Below the pieces are notes generated by a model. That model saw only the letters and a program-made list of their open reading frames with translations, had not been told where the DNA came from and did no database searches. From the NCBI RefSeq assembly GCF_008632125.1, contig NZ_VWRN01000023.1, positions 120,872 to 184,871 of the forward strand: 64,000 bases of DNA. Reading direction: 5' to 3'. The DNA comes from Cupriavidus cauae (lineage in GTDB: Bacteria; Pseudomonadota; Gammaproteobacteria; Burkholderiales; Burkholderiaceae). Both the position numbers and the translations under genes were made by a program. This document shows positions 1-9,969 of this stretch, in pieces; within the stretch, counting starts at the first letter, position 1; each line of letters starts with the position of its first letter.

Positions 1-3000
1 GACGGTGCAGGCAACTGGACCTACACGCCGACTACGCCGCTGGCCGATGGCGCGACGGTCAGTGTCACCGCCACCGATCCCGCCGGCAACGCCAGCGCAC
101 CGGCCACCGCCACCGTCGATGCGGTGGCACCGGGCACCCCGACGATCGCACCGACCAACGGCACGCTGCTGCAGGGCACCGCCGAAGCCAACAGCACCGT
201 CAATATCGACACCAACGGCGACGGTACGGCCGATGCCACGGTGACCGCCGACGGCGCCGGCAACTGGACCTATACGCCGACCGCGCCGCTGGCCGACGGC
301 ACCGTCGTCGAGGTCACCGCCACCGATGCCGCCGGCAATACCAGCGCGCCGGCCACGGAGACCGTCGACGCCGCGGCACCGAGCGCGCCCTCGATCGACA
401 CCGTCGTCGACGATGTCGATCCAGTCTCCGCGCCGCTGACCTCCGGCGACAGCACCAACGACGCCACGCCGACGATCGCCGGTACCGCGGAAGCGAACAG
501 CACCGTGCAGATCTTCAACGGCACCACGCTGATCGGCACGGCGACCGCCGATGGCAGCGGCAACTGGACCTTCTCGCCGACCACGCCGCTGGCCGACGGC
601 AGCTACTCGCTGACGGCAGTCGCCACCGACGCGGCGGGCAACACCAGCCCGGCCAGCGCCGCCTTCGACTTCACCGTCGATACCGCCGCGCCCGCCGCTC
701 CGGTCATCCTGCTGGCCAGCGCCGACACCATCACGGGCACGGCCGACCCCTTCAGCAGCATCGCGATCGACACCAATGGCGACGGCACGCCGGACGGCAC
801 CGTGACCGCCGATGGCAGCGGCAACTGGAGCTTCTCGCCGGGCCTGCCGCTTGCCGACGGCACGACGGTCAGCGTGACCGCCACCGATGCCGCCGGCAAC
901 GCGAGCACTCCTGCCACCGCGACGGTCGATGCCCTGCCCCCGGGCACGCCGACCATCGCGCCGACCAACGGCATCCAGCTCGAGGGCACCGCCGAAGCCA
1001 ACAGCACCGTCCGTATCGATACCAATGGCGACGGCACGCCCGATGCCACGGTCACCGCCGATGGCGCCGGCAACTGGACCTACACGCCGGCGACCCCGCT
1101 GGCCGACGGCACGGTCGTCAGCGTCACGGCCACCGATGCCGCGGGCAATACCAGCACCCCGGCCACCGCCACCGTCGATGCCGCCGCTCCCGCCGTGCCG
1201 ACGATCGAGCCCAGCAACGGCTCGGTCCTCGAAGGCACCGCGGAGGCTGACAGCACCGTCAACATCGACACCAACGGCGACGGCACGCCCGACGCCACGG
1301 TCACCGCCGACGGCACCGGCAACTGGTCCTATACGCCGACTACGCCGCTGACCGACGGCACCGTCGTTACCGTCACGGCCACCGATGCCGCCGGCAATAC
1401 CAGCGCACCGGCCACCGCCACGGTCGATGCGGCGGCACCCGCAGCCCCGGCCATCACGTCGGTCGTCGATGACGCCGATCCGGTCTCGGCGCCGCTGACC
1501 TCCGGCGACAGCACCAACGACGCCACGCCGACGATCGCCGGCACCGCGGAAGCCAACAGCACGGTGCAGATCTTCAACGGCACCACGCTGATCGGCACGG
1601 CAACCGCCGACGGCACCGGCAACTGGACGTTCTCGCCGACCTCGCCGCTGGCAGACGGCAGCTACTCGCTGACGGCAGTCGCCACCGACGCGGCGGGCAA
1701 CATCAGCCCGGCCAGCGGCGCGTTCGACTTCACGGTCGACACCGCTCCGCCGGCCGCCCCGGTCATCACCACAGCCAATGGCGGCACCATCGCCGGCACC
1801 GCGGAGGCCAACAGCAGCATCGCCATCGACACCGATGGCGACGGCACGCCCGATGCCACCGTGACCGCCGATGGCAGCGGCAACTGGAGCTATGCGCCGA
1901 CGACGCCGATCGCCGATGGCACGACCATCAGCGTGACGGCGACCGATGCCGCCGGCAACGCCAGCGCACCGGCCACTATCGCCATCGATTCGGTCGCACC
2001 GGCCGCCCCGGTCATCGCGCCGACCAACGGCACGGTGATCGAAGGCACCGCCGAGGCCAACAGCACGATCGCGATCGACACCAATGGCGACGGCACGCCC
2101 GATGCCACCGTCACCGCCGACGGCAGTGGCAACTGGACCTATACGCCGACCACCCCGCTGGCCGACGGCACCGTCGTCAGCGCGACGGCCACCGACGCCG
2201 CCGGCAACACCAGCGCGCCAGGCAGCGCCACCGTCGATGCGGTGGCGCCAGGCACGCCGACGGTCCAGCCCACCGACGGCACGCTGCTGCAGGGCACGGC
2301 GGATGCGAACAGCACCGTCAATATCGACACCGACGGCGACGGCACCGCCGACGCCACGGTGACGGCCGACGGCAGCGGCAACTGGACCTATACGCCGACT
2401 ACTCCGCTGGCCGACGGCACCGTGGTCAACGTCACGGCCAGCGATGCCGCCGGCAACGTCAGCGCCCCGGCGACCACCACGGTCGATGCGCTGCCGCCGG
2501 GCGTGCCGACCATCGCACCGACCGATGGCACGCTGCTCGAGGGCACCGCCGAAGCGAACAGCACCGTCGACATCGACACCAATGGCGACGGCACGCCCGA
2601 GGCCACGGTCACGGCCGACGGCGGCGGCAACTGGACCTATACGCCGCCGACCCCACTGCCCGACGGCACCGTCGTCAGCGTCACGGCACGCGATGCCGTC
2701 GGCAACACCAGCGCGCCGGCCACCGCGACCGTGGATGCCGTGCCGCCGGCCGCGCCGGTCATCGCGCCGACCAACGGCACGGTGATCGAAGGCACCGCCG
2801 AGGCCAACAGCACGATCGCGATCGACACCAATGGCGACGGCACGCCCGAGGCCACGGTCACGGCCGACGGCAGTGGCAACTGGACCTATACGCCGACCGC
2901 CCCGCTGGCCGACGGTACCGTCGTCAGCGCCACCGCCACCGACGCCGCCGGCAACACCAGCGCGCCGGGCAGCGCGACGGTCGACGCCGTGGCGCCAATC

Positions 3001-3303
3001 GTGCCGGTCATCGTCAGCGTGACCGATGATGTCGACCCGGCCAGCGGCCCGCTGACCTCCGGCGGCAGCACCAACGATGGCACGCCGACCATCGCGGGCA
3101 CAGCCGAGGCCAACAGCACCGTGCGCATCTTCAACGGCACCACGCTGGTCGGCACGGCGACCGCCGATGGCACCGGCAACTGGTCCTTCACGCCGACCAC
3201 GGCGCTGGCCGACGGCAGCTATTCGCTGACGGCGGTCGCCACCGACGCGGCGGGCAATGCCAGCGGCAGCAGCACGGCCTTCGATCTGACCATCGATACC
3301 GCG
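1..3303 (+). repeat. Tandem ~249-bp and ~310-bp coding repeats of the adhesin
   Basis: Near-identical units begin at about bases 127, 376 (long), 691, 940, 1186, 1435 (long), 1744, 1996, 2245, 2494, 2743 and 2992 (long). The long unit recurs three times, separated by runs of four, five and (at the left edge) an unknown number of short units. This suggests higher-order duplication of blocks. Such repeats are prone to copy-number change by recombination and to collapse during short-read assembly. Confidence 0.9.
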
Positions 3304-4701
3304 GCACCGGCCGCGACGCTCGCCATCACCGGCATGACGGACGACACGGGCACCGCGGGCGACTGGACCACCGGCGATACCGCGCCGACCTTCTCGGGAA
3401 CGCTCAGCGCTCCGCTGGCCGACGGCGACCGCGTCGAGGTCAGCTACGACGGCGGCACCACCTGGACGCAGGCCACTGTCAACGGCACCAGCTGGTCGTG
3501 GTCGGCACCCAATCACCAGTTCGCCGACGGCAACCACTCGGTGACGGTGCGGCTGATCGATGCCGCCGGCAATATCGGCGCGAGCAGCGACACGCAGACC
3601 TTCACGATCTCCACCAATGTCGCTCCGGAGGTGTCGGCGCAGGAATCGGGCGGGCTGCTCGGCATCGTCGACGCCAATGTGCTGGGCCTGATCGACCTGA
3701 GCTCGCAGCAGGTGTTCGGCGCGAGCGACTACAACAACAACATCCAGCAGGTGGTGCTGCGCTACGGCGGCCTGATCGGCCTGCCGCTGCAGCGGCTGGG
3801 ATACAACGCCGAGCTTGCCGCGGAGCTGGGCATCAACGTGGTTCCGCTGCACGACCCGGGCATCCTGGGCGTGATCGCGGCAGTGTCGACGCTGACGATC
3901 ACTTCCGCCGACGGCGGGCCGATCGATACGCTGCGGCTCAACGAGCTGCTCGGCTCGGTGACGATCGAAGGCGGGCTGCTGGGCGTCAGCCTGGACCTGC
4001 TGTCGAACTTCACGATCACCGCGACCGACACCACCGGGTTGACCGATACCGCCAACGCCACCCAGCTCGCCAGCGCCGAGGTACTCGCCGGCCTGCTCGG
4101 CTCGAGCCAGTCCACCGCGATCGTCGAAGGCACCTCGTCCGCCGACACGGTCGATGGCACCGGCAACAGCGATCGCCTGTACGGCTACGCCGGCGACGAC
4201 ACGCTGAACGGCGGCGACGGCAACGACCTGCTGCGCGGCGGCGCGGGCAACGACACGCTGAACGGCGGCAACGGCAACGACCTGCTGATCGGCGGCGCCG
4301 GCAACGACACGATGAGCGGCGGCGCGGGCGGCGACGTGTTCCTGTACGAGGTCACCGCCAACGACGGTACCGGTGGCAACGGCAGCGACGTCATCACCGA
4401 CTTCACGGTGGGGACCGCGCCGGGCCAGGCGGCATCCGACGTGATCGACCTGTCGAGTCTGCTAGTCGGCTACACCGGCGACGGCGATGGCCCGGCGCAC
4501 TACGTCAACGGCGTGGCGACGATCGACGACGGCGACAACATCGGCGACTACCTCAGCGTCACCAACGACGGCACCAATACGGTCATCCATATCGACCGCG
4601 ACGGTACCGGCGCCGCCTTCGGCTCGGAGACGCTGGTCACGCTGACCAACGTCAACACCGATATGGAGACGCTGCTGGCCAATCGCCAGGTTCTCGTCTG
4701 A
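1..4701 (+). CDS. Giant repeat adhesin with RTX/type I secretion C-terminus, 5' end outside the window
   Basis: The reading frame is open from base 1 (DGAGNWTYTP...), so about 1566 residues are visible and the N-terminus lies upstream. Residues 1 to about 1101 are bacterial Ig-like repeats. A short unit of about 83 residues (hallmarks NGDGTPDATVTADGxGNW and VTATDAAGNxSAPAT) alternates with a long unit of about 103 residues (SAPLTSGDSTNDATPTIAGT). One divergent Ig-like unit follows, then a Leu/Gly-rich stretch (about 1204-1370) that I do not recognise. Four to five RTX nonapeptides (GGxGNDxLxGG, bases 4174-4335) come next, and the end resembles a T1SS secretion target. Proteins of this BapA/LapA-like architecture are exported by type I systems and act in cell adhesion or biofilm formation. 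The secretion genes sit directly downstream, in the same direction. The adhesive role is inference; the architecture is seen. Confidence 0.93.
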   Translation, partial: DGAGNWTYTPTTPLADGATVSVTATDPAGNASAPATATVDAVAPGTPTIAPTNGTLLQGTAEANSTVNIDTNGDGTADATVTADGAGNWTYTPTAPLADGTVVEVTATDAAGNTSAPATETVDAAAPSAPSIDTVVDDVDPVSAPLTSGDSTNDATPTIAGTAEANSTVQIFNGTTLIGTATADGSGNWTFSPTTPLADGSYSLTAVATDAAGNTSPASAAFDFTVDTAAPAAPVILLASADTITGTADPFSSIAIDTNGDGTPDGTVTADGSGNWSFSPGLPLADGTTVSVTATDAAGNASTPATATVDALPPGTPTIAPTNGIQLEGTAEANSTVRIDTNGDGTPDATVTADGAGNWTYTPATPLADGTVVSVTATDAAGNTSTPATATVDAAAPAVPTIEPSNGSVLEGTAEADSTVNIDTNGDGTPDATVTADGTGNWSYTPTTPLTDGTVVTVTATDAAGNTSAPATATVDAAAPAAPAITSVVDDADPVSAPLTSGDSTNDATPTIAGTAEANSTVQIFNGTTLIGTATADGTGNWTFSPTSPLADGSYSLTAVATDAAGNISPASGAFDFTVDTAPPAAPVITTANGGTIAGTAEANSSIAIDTDGDGTPDATVTADGSGNWSYAPTTPIADGTTISVTATDAAGNASAPATIAIDSVAPAAPVIAPTNGTVIEGTAEANSTIAIDTNGDGTPDATVTADGSGNWTYTPTTPLADGTVVSATATDAAGNTSAPGSATVDAVAPGTPTVQPTDGTLLQGTADANSTVNIDTDGDGTADATVTADGSGNWTYTPTTPLADGTVVNVTASDAAGNVSAPATTTVDALPPGVPTIAPTDGTLLEGTAEANSTVDIDTNGDGTPEATVTADGGGNWTYTPPTPLPDGTVVSVTARDAVGNTSAPATATVDAVPPAAPVIAPTNGTVIEGTAEANSTIAIDTNGDGTPEATVTADGSGNWTYTPTAPLADGTVVSATATDAAGNTSAPGSATVDAVAPIVPVIVSVTDDVDPASGPLTSGGSTNDGTPTIAGTAEANSTVRIFNGTTLVGTATADGTGNWSFTPTTALADGSYSLTAVATDAAGNASGSSTAFDLTIDTAAPAATLAITGMTDDTGTAGDWTTGDTAPTFSGTLSAPLADGDRVEVSYDGGTTWTQATVNGTSWSWSAPNHQFADGNHSVTVRLIDAAGNIGASSDTQTFTISTNVAPEVSAQESGGLLGIVDANVLGLIDLSSQQVFGASDYNNNIQQVVLRYGGLIGLPLQRLGYNAELAAELGINVVPLHDPGILGVIAAVSTLTITSADGGPIDTLRLNELLGSVTIEGGLLGVSLDLLSNFTITATDTTGLTDTANATQLASAEVLAGLLGSSQSTAIVEGTSSADTVDGTGNSDRLYGYAGDDTLNGGDGNDLLRGGAGNDTLNGGNGNDLLIGGAGNDTMSGGAGGDVFLYEVTANDGTGGNGSDVITDFTVGTAPGQAASDVIDLSSLLVGYTGDGDGPAHYVNGVATIDDGDNIGDYLSVTNDGTNTVIHIDRDGTGAAFGSETLVTLTNVNTDMETLLANRQVLV

Positions 4702-4903
4702 GCGAAGCGGGCGGCGGTCCCCCCGTTCCGCCGCCCGCTTCGCCAGACGCTTTCTCGCCGCGCTCTCACCGCATTCACACCACGACAAGGAGACCCGCCC
4801 CACCGCATCGATCCACCCTGCAATACCCCGTCGGCCGCGACGCTGCCTCGCGACCGATGCGTGGCCACATGTCAAAGCCTTCACCGCGAAGCGTGGTGAT
4901 TTC

Positions 4904-6415
4904 GTGAAACCGACATTGTTGAGATCCATCGTGGCCCTCTTTGCCAACGGAGCGCGGACCCGGCAGCGCGCGCTCCTTTCCCGGCTTCCCGCCGGGTACA
5001 CGCTGCGCATTACGCCCTCGTCGGCGACGCTGTCCGCCTTTACTGCGCCGGCCGCGCTGGCCGCGCTGACCTTGCTGGTGCTGCCCTGCTCCGGGCCGGC
5101 GTCGGCCGCGCCCTATACCGCTTCGACGTCCACGGCCCCGGCAAGCTCGGCCGGCATGCCGGGCCCCTCGGCACCGCAACGCATCGCCCTCGACGGCCTG
5201 ACGCTGCGCAACGCGGTCGGCATCGCGATCGCGCGCCATCCCGACATCAGCCGCGCCAACGCGGTGGTTACGCAAAACCTCTCCGAAATCTCCGTGGCCA
5301 AGGCCGCCTGGTATCCGAAGATCGAATACGGCGTGCAGCCCGGCTATGGCGGCAGCTTCGGCAGCGGCGGCAACGATCTCGGCTCGCGCGCCTCGGTCGG
5401 CGCCAGCCAGCTGCTATACGACTTCGGCCGCACCCGCAGCAAGGTCTCGGCGGCCGACGCCAATCTGGGCAAGAGCCAGCATCAGCTCGCCGATACCGTC
5501 GAGACGGTGGCGGCCAATACCGCCGACACCTTCGTCGAACTGGCCGCCAGCCAGGCCGTGATCGCGGCCGCGCAACGGCAGGTGGAATCGATGAACGAAA
5601 CGCGCGCCCGCATCGGCGAGCGCGTGCGCGCGGGACTGTCGGTGTCGTCCGACCGGGACCTGGCGGAGGTAGCCACGCTACGCGCCAGCGCCGAGGTGCT
5701 GAAGGCCCGCAACCGCTTCGATGTGGCGGCCACCAAGCTGGCCGAGCTGATCGGCGCGCGTCCGCAGCAGGTGGCGGACCTGGCCAACACCGGCGGCGTG
5801 ATCGAGCGGATCACGCGCGACGGCGGGGGCGGACGCGACGACCAGATCGACGACACGCCGTCGGTGCTGGCGGCACGCGCGGCGGTCGATGCGGCCGCCG
5901 CCAACGTCGATCTGGCCAAGGCCGAGCGCTATCCCTCGGTCAGCGTCGGCGTCAGCCGCTCGCTGTCGACCGGACGCGCCAACGCCAACGACGACACCTG
6001 GGTCGGCCTGTCGATCCGCGGCGACTTCTCGCTGGGCCGGCTCGCCCAGCACCGCATCGCCGCCGCGCAGGCGCAGGAGCGCGCCGCCGCCGATGCGCTG
6101 GAAAACCAGCGGCTGCGCACGCGCACCGCGCTGTACGCGGCGCAGACCGAAGCGGAAGGCGCGGCCGCGCGGCTCGCCAGCTACCGCAACGTGATCGAGC
6201 TGTCGCGCTCGTCGCGCAATCTGTACTGGCAGGAATACATGCTGAACAAGCGCTCGCTGACCGAGGTGATCACGCGCGACCGCGAGATCTTCCTCGCCGA
6301 GGAAGAATGGATCAACGCCATGGCCGACGGCATCCGCGCCCGCATCAAGGCGTATGCCGCGGTCGGCAAGTTCGTGGAGCTGCTGCGGCAGCAGGAAGGC
6401 GCACGCGATGAATGA
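4904..6415 (+). CDS. TolC-family outer-membrane protein of a type I secretion system
   Basis: This 503-residue protein has a long, basic N-terminal region with a hydrophobic segment ending in an Ala-rich cleavage-like site (residues about 45-70). Two repeats typical of the outer-membrane efflux family follow, recognisable by LRNAVGIAIARHPDI, the LLYDFGRT motif and long helical stretches. It should trimerise as the beta-barrel and periplasmic tunnel for export of the adhesin encoded upstream. The start is a GTG, chosen because it places the signal sequence near the N-terminus; a later start would remove it. The stop codon overlaps the start of the ABC exporter gene by eight bases (ATGAATGA), which indicates translational coupling. 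It is most like the LapE/AggA branch of TolC proteins, but the exact subfamily is inferred. Confidence 0.88.
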   Translation: MKPTLLRSIVALFANGARTRQRALLSRLPAGYTLRITPSSATLSAFTAPAALAALTLLVLPCSGPASAAPYTASTSTAPASSAGMPGPSAPQRIALDGLTLRNAVGIAIARHPDISRANAVVTQNLSEISVAKAAWYPKIEYGVQPGYGGSFGSGGNDLGSRASVGASQLLYDFGRTRSKVSAADANLGKSQHQLADTVETVAANTADTFVELAASQAVIAAAQRQVESMNETRARIGERVRAGLSVSSDRDLAEVATLRASAEVLKARNRFDVAATKLAELIGARPQQVADLANTGGVIERITRDGGGGRDDQIDDTPSVLAARAAVDAAAANVDLAKAERYPSVSVGVSRSLSTGRANANDDTWVGLSIRGDFSLGRLAQHRIAAAQAQERAAADALENQRLRTRTALYAAQTEAEGAAARLASYRNVIELSRSSRNLYWQEYMLNKRSLTEVITRDREIFLAEEEWINAMADGIRARIKAYAAVGKFVELLRQQEGARDE

Positions 6416-8792
6416 CCCCACTCCGTTGAGCGCGCTGGCGCAGGCCGCCGGGCAGTCCCCGCACACGCCAGCGTCAGCGCCACCGCATACGCCACCGCAT
6501 ACGCCATCGCAAATGCCATCGCAAATGCCATCGCAAACGCCACCGCCAGCGCCAGCGCCCGCGCCTTCGCAGCATGCCGAGCCCGAGGCCGATGCCACGC
6601 TGCAGCCGTGGATCGATGCGATGCTGCTCGCCGCGCGGCGGCTCAACGTGCAGGCCTCGCCCGAGCAGTTGCGCAATGCCGCGGCGTGGGTCGGGCGCGG
6701 CGAGCAGCAGCGCGACACCGCCATCGTCGAGCTGGCCGCATCGGCCGGTCTGTCCGCGCAATTCGTCGAGCTGCCGCCGGCCTCGCTGTCGCCGGTGATG
6801 CTGCCGGTGCTGGTGCCGCTGGGCCGGCAGGTCGGCATGGTGATCGCCGTGGTCAACGGCGTGGCCACGTTGCTGCTGCCGCTCGATGGCAAGCCGGTCG
6901 AGCGCAGCCTGACGCTGGACGCGCTGGCGCGCGAGGCGAGCGGCCAGCTGCTGCTGGTGCAGGCGCGCACCGCTCGCCGCGGCGACCGGCTCGATGCCTA
7001 TCTGCGCGCGGCGCCGGACTCGTGGCTGACCGGCATCTTCACCGCGCACTGGCGCACCATGCTGGACCTCGGCCTGGGCTCGCTGTTCGGCAACCTGCTG
7101 GCGGTCGGCACCTCGCTGTTCGCGATGCAGGTGTGGGACCGCGTGGTGCCGGCGCGCTCGCTCCATACGCTGTGGGTGCTGGCTTCGGGCGTGGCGCTCG
7201 CCCTCGCGCTGGAGCTGCTGATCCGCACCGCGCGCGTCTCCATCACCGATCATTTCGGCAAGCGCGTCGACATGAAGCTGTCGGCGATGTTCTTCGCCCG
7301 CGTGCTCGATATCCGCAACGATGCGCGGCCGCGCTCGCCCGGCACGCTGATCGCGCAGCTGCGCGACCTCGAACAGCTGCGCGAGCTGCTGACCTCGAGC
7401 ACGCTGGGCGTGCTGATCGACCTGCCCTTCGTCGCCGCCTTCCTGTTCATCATCTGGGTGCTGGGCGGCTGGCTGGTGGTGATTCCGCTGGCGGCGATTC
7501 CGCTGCTGATCCTGCCGGGGCTGCTGGCGCAGATACCGCTGGCCCGGCTGTCGCGCGAAGGGATGGCCGAGGCCGCGCTGCGCAATGCGATCCTGATGGA
7601 ATCGATCTACCGCGCCGAGGACATCAAGTCGCTGCAGGCCGAGCCACGCTTTCGCGGGCTGTGGGACCAGGCCAACCACGTCAACGGCGAGATCGGGCTG
7701 AAGCAGCGCTTCATCGCCGGGCTGCTGGTCAACGTGTCGCAGACGGTGCAGCAGGTCGCCTATGTCGGCGTGGTGATCGCCGGCGTCTACGGCATCCTCG
7801 ACGGCAATCTCTCCTTTGGCGCGGTGCTGGCCTGCTCGATCCTGACCAGCCGCACCATCGCGCCGCTGGCGCAGATTCCGGCGGTACTGGGCCGCATCCA
7901 GAATGCGCGCGTCGGCAAGAAGGCGCTGGACGAGCTGCTGCGGCTGCCGGTGGACCACGATCCCGACAAGGACGCCTATCACAAGCCCGTGCTGCGCGGC
8001 GGCTATCGCTTCGAGAACGTGGCCTTCAGCTTCGATCCGCAGGAAAGGCCGGTGCTGACGATCCCGCAGCTGCGCATCGCGCCGGGCGAGCGCATCGCGA
8101 TCCTGGGGCGCGTCGGCGCCGGCAAGTCGACGCTGCTGCGGCTCGCGGGCGGGCTGGCCTCGCCGACGCAGGGCCGCATCGTGCTCGACGACACGCCGAT
8201 GGAGCTGATCGATGTCGCCGACATCCGCCGCGACATCGGCAGCGTGCTGCAGGAATCGAGCCCCTTCTACGGCACGCTGCGTGACAACCTCTTGATCGCC
8301 AATCCGCTGGCCACCGACGAGCAGCTGCTGCGCGCGCTGCGCATTGCCTGCGCCGACCAGTTGCTGCTGAACCAGCCGCACGGGCTGGACCTGCGCATCC
8401 GGGAGAACGGGCTTGGCCTGTCCGGCGGCCAGAAGCAGGTACTGGTCCTCGCCCGCACCTTCCTGCGCGACCCGCAGGTGCTGCTGCTGGACGAGCCGAC
8501 CGCTTCGCTGGACGAGGGCACCGAGCTCGCGGTGATCGAACGGATGCGGCAATGGATGGGCCGGCGCACGCTGATCGTGGCGACGCATCGCTATCCGGTG
8601 CTGTCGCTGGTCGACCGCATCATCGTGGTCGACCGCGGGCGCATCGTGCGCGACGGGCCGAAGGACGAGGTGCTGGCCGCGCTCAAGCGCACGGCGCCGC
8701 CACGGCCGGCGGCATCGGCCCAACCGCCGACACAACCATCCGCGCAACCATCGTCGCCGGCGCCCGCCCACGCGGCCCCGGCCGCGGAGTAG
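6408..8792 (+). CDS. Type I secretion ABC exporter, LapB/HlyB type with inactive C39-like domain
   Basis: This 794-residue inner-membrane exporter powers secretion of the upstream adhesin. After a low-complexity N-terminus comes a C39-like domain (about 65-205) without an obvious catalytic cysteine. Such degenerate domains bind the substrate rather than cleave it. A six-helix membrane domain follows (about 215-490). The ATPase domain has Walker A GRVGAGKST, signature LSGGQ, Walker B VLLLDEPTASLDEG and the switch histidine in ATHRYP. The ATG at 6408 is preferred over an upstream in-frame start because it overlaps the stop of the TolC-like gene. The C-terminus is a Pro/Ala-rich tail. The adaptor gene begins five bases downstream, so the three secretion genes form one operon. 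Confidence 0.93.
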   Translation: MNDPTPLSALAQAAGQSPHTPASAPPHTPPHTPSQMPSQMPSQTPPPAPAPAPSQHAEPEADATLQPWIDAMLLAARRLNVQASPEQLRNAAAWVGRGEQQRDTAIVELAASAGLSAQFVELPPASLSPVMLPVLVPLGRQVGMVIAVVNGVATLLLPLDGKPVERSLTLDALAREASGQLLLVQARTARRGDRLDAYLRAAPDSWLTGIFTAHWRTMLDLGLGSLFGNLLAVGTSLFAMQVWDRVVPARSLHTLWVLASGVALALALELLIRTARVSITDHFGKRVDMKLSAMFFARVLDIRNDARPRSPGTLIAQLRDLEQLRELLTSSTLGVLIDLPFVAAFLFIIWVLGGWLVVIPLAAIPLLILPGLLAQIPLARLSREGMAEAALRNAILMESIYRAEDIKSLQAEPRFRGLWDQANHVNGEIGLKQRFIAGLLVNVSQTVQQVAYVGVVIAGVYGILDGNLSFGAVLACSILTSRTIAPLAQIPAVLGRIQNARVGKKALDELLRLPVDHDPDKDAYHKPVLRGGYRFENVAFSFDPQERPVLTIPQLRIAPGERIAILGRVGAGKSTLLRLAGGLASPTQGRIVLDDTPMELIDVADIRRDIGSVLQESSPFYGTLRDNLLIANPLATDEQLLRALRIACADQLLLNQPHGLDLRIRENGLGLSGGQKQVLVLARTFLRDPQVLLLDEPTASLDEGTELAVIERMRQWMGRRTLIVATHRYPVLSLVDRIIVVDRGRIVRDGPKDEVLAALKRTAPPRPAASAQPPTQPSAQPSSPAPAHAAPAAE
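6481..6540 (+). repeat. 12-bp tandem repeat in the exporter N-terminus
   Basis: Five consecutive 12-bp units (two of caccgcatacgc, two of catcgcaaatgc, one of catcgcaaacgc) encode Pro/His/Ser/Gln-rich tetrapeptides ahead of the C39-like domain. The repeat keeps the frame, so unit gain or loss would only change linker length. Confidence 0.85.
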
Positions 8793-8796
8793 CCCC

Positions 8797-9969
8797 ATGG
8801 ACAAGATCTCGATGCGTGCACGATTCGAAGACGGCGCCGGTGGCGCGCGCCTGCTGCTGTGGCTGGGCATCGGCGCGATCGCAGCCTTCCTGCTGTGGTC
8901 CGCCTTTGCCAGCCTGGACGAAGTGGCGGTCGGCGAAGGCAAGGTGACGCCGGCCTCCAAGGGCCAGATCATCCAGAGCCTGGAGGGCGGCATCCTCGCC
9001 GAACTGGCGGTACGCGAAGGCGACGTGGTCGAGGCCGGCCAGCAGCTGGCCACGCTGGACCCGGTGCAGGCGCGCTCGTCGATGGAGGAGACGCTGGAGC
9101 GCATCGCCGCGCTGCAGGCGCGCGCCGCGCGGCTGCACGCGGAGATGAACGACGCAGACGCGGTGGCCTTCCCCGCCGAGCTGGCGCGCGACACCGCCGT
9201 GGTCGAGCGCGAGCGGCAGCTGTTCATCGCCAACCGCCGCGCCTTCCGCGAGAACCTCGCCAATCTGCGCCAGCAGTTGCGCCTGGCCGAACAGGAGCTG
9301 CAGATCGCGCTGCCGCTGCTGCGCACCGGCGCCACCAACGAGGTCGAGATCCTGCGGCTGCGGCAGAAGGTGGCCGAGTTCGCCACCAAGCTCGATTCGA
9401 CGCAGAGCGAGTACTACGTCGCGCTGAAGGCGGACTACGCCAAGACGATGGCGGACCTGGGCCCGTTGCTGAAGGTGCGCGAGGGACGCGCCGACCAGCT
9501 GCGGCGCACGGCGATCACCTCGCCCGCGCGCGGCATCGTCAAGGACATCCGCGTCTCGACCATCGGGGGCGTGATCACGCCGGGCGGCGTGTTGATGGAA
9601 ATCGTGCCGCTGGGCGACCAGCTGCTGATCGAGGCGCGGCTGTCGCCGCGCGACATCGCCTTCATCCATCCGAACCAGGAGGCCACGGTCAAGATCACCG
9701 CGTTCGAGCCGTCGATCTACGGCACGCTGCCGGCCAGGGTGGACCGCATCTCGCCCGACACCATCGAGGACCAGGTCGACCGGCGCATCTACTACTACCG
9801 CGTCTACGTGCTGACCCAGCATGCGTTCCTGGAGACGAAGGACGGCAAGCGCCATCCGATCCTGCCGGGCATGGTGGCGACCGCGGAGATCCGCACCGGC
9901 CGCCGCACCGTGATGGACTACCTGGTCAAGCCGCTGAACCGCGCCGCGGAGGCACTGCGCGAGCGCTAG
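8797..9969 (+). CDS. HlyD-family periplasmic adaptor of the type I secretion system
   Basis: This 390-residue membrane-fusion protein has a short cytoplasmic N-terminus, one transmembrane helix (about 21-40), and a biotinyl-lipoyl half-motif beginning at LEGGILAELAVREGD. A coiled-coil hairpin (about 95-225) and a beta-barrel domain (RTGRRTVMDYLVKPL near the end) complete it. It bridges the ABC exporter and the TolC-like channel. The second lipoyl half (ITSPARGIVKDIRVST) is intact. The ATG follows the exporter stop by four bases. Its last four bases overlap the end of the convergent symporter gene. Confidence 0.92.
   Translation: MDKISMRARFEDGAGGARLLLWLGIGAIAAFLLWSAFASLDEVAVGEGKVTPASKGQIIQSLEGGILAELAVREGDVVEAGQQLATLDPVQARSSMEETLERIAALQARAARLHAEMNDADAVAFPAELARDTAVVERERQLFIANRRAFRENLANLRQQLRLAEQELQIALPLLRTGATNEVEILRLRQKVAEFATKLDSTQSEYYVALKADYAKTMADLGPLLKVREGRADQLRRTAITSPARGIVKDIRVSTIGGVITPGGVLMEIVPLGDQLLIEARLSPRDIAFIHPNQEATVKITAFEPSIYGTLPARVDRISPDTIEDQVDRRIYYYRVYVLTQHAFLETKDGKRHPILPGMVATAEIRTGRRTVMDYLVKPLNRAAEALRER

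Noticed and set aside
1..3303. Possible CRISPR or mobile-element repeat structure
   Set aside because: The repeats are in one continuous reading frame and encode Ig-like domains.
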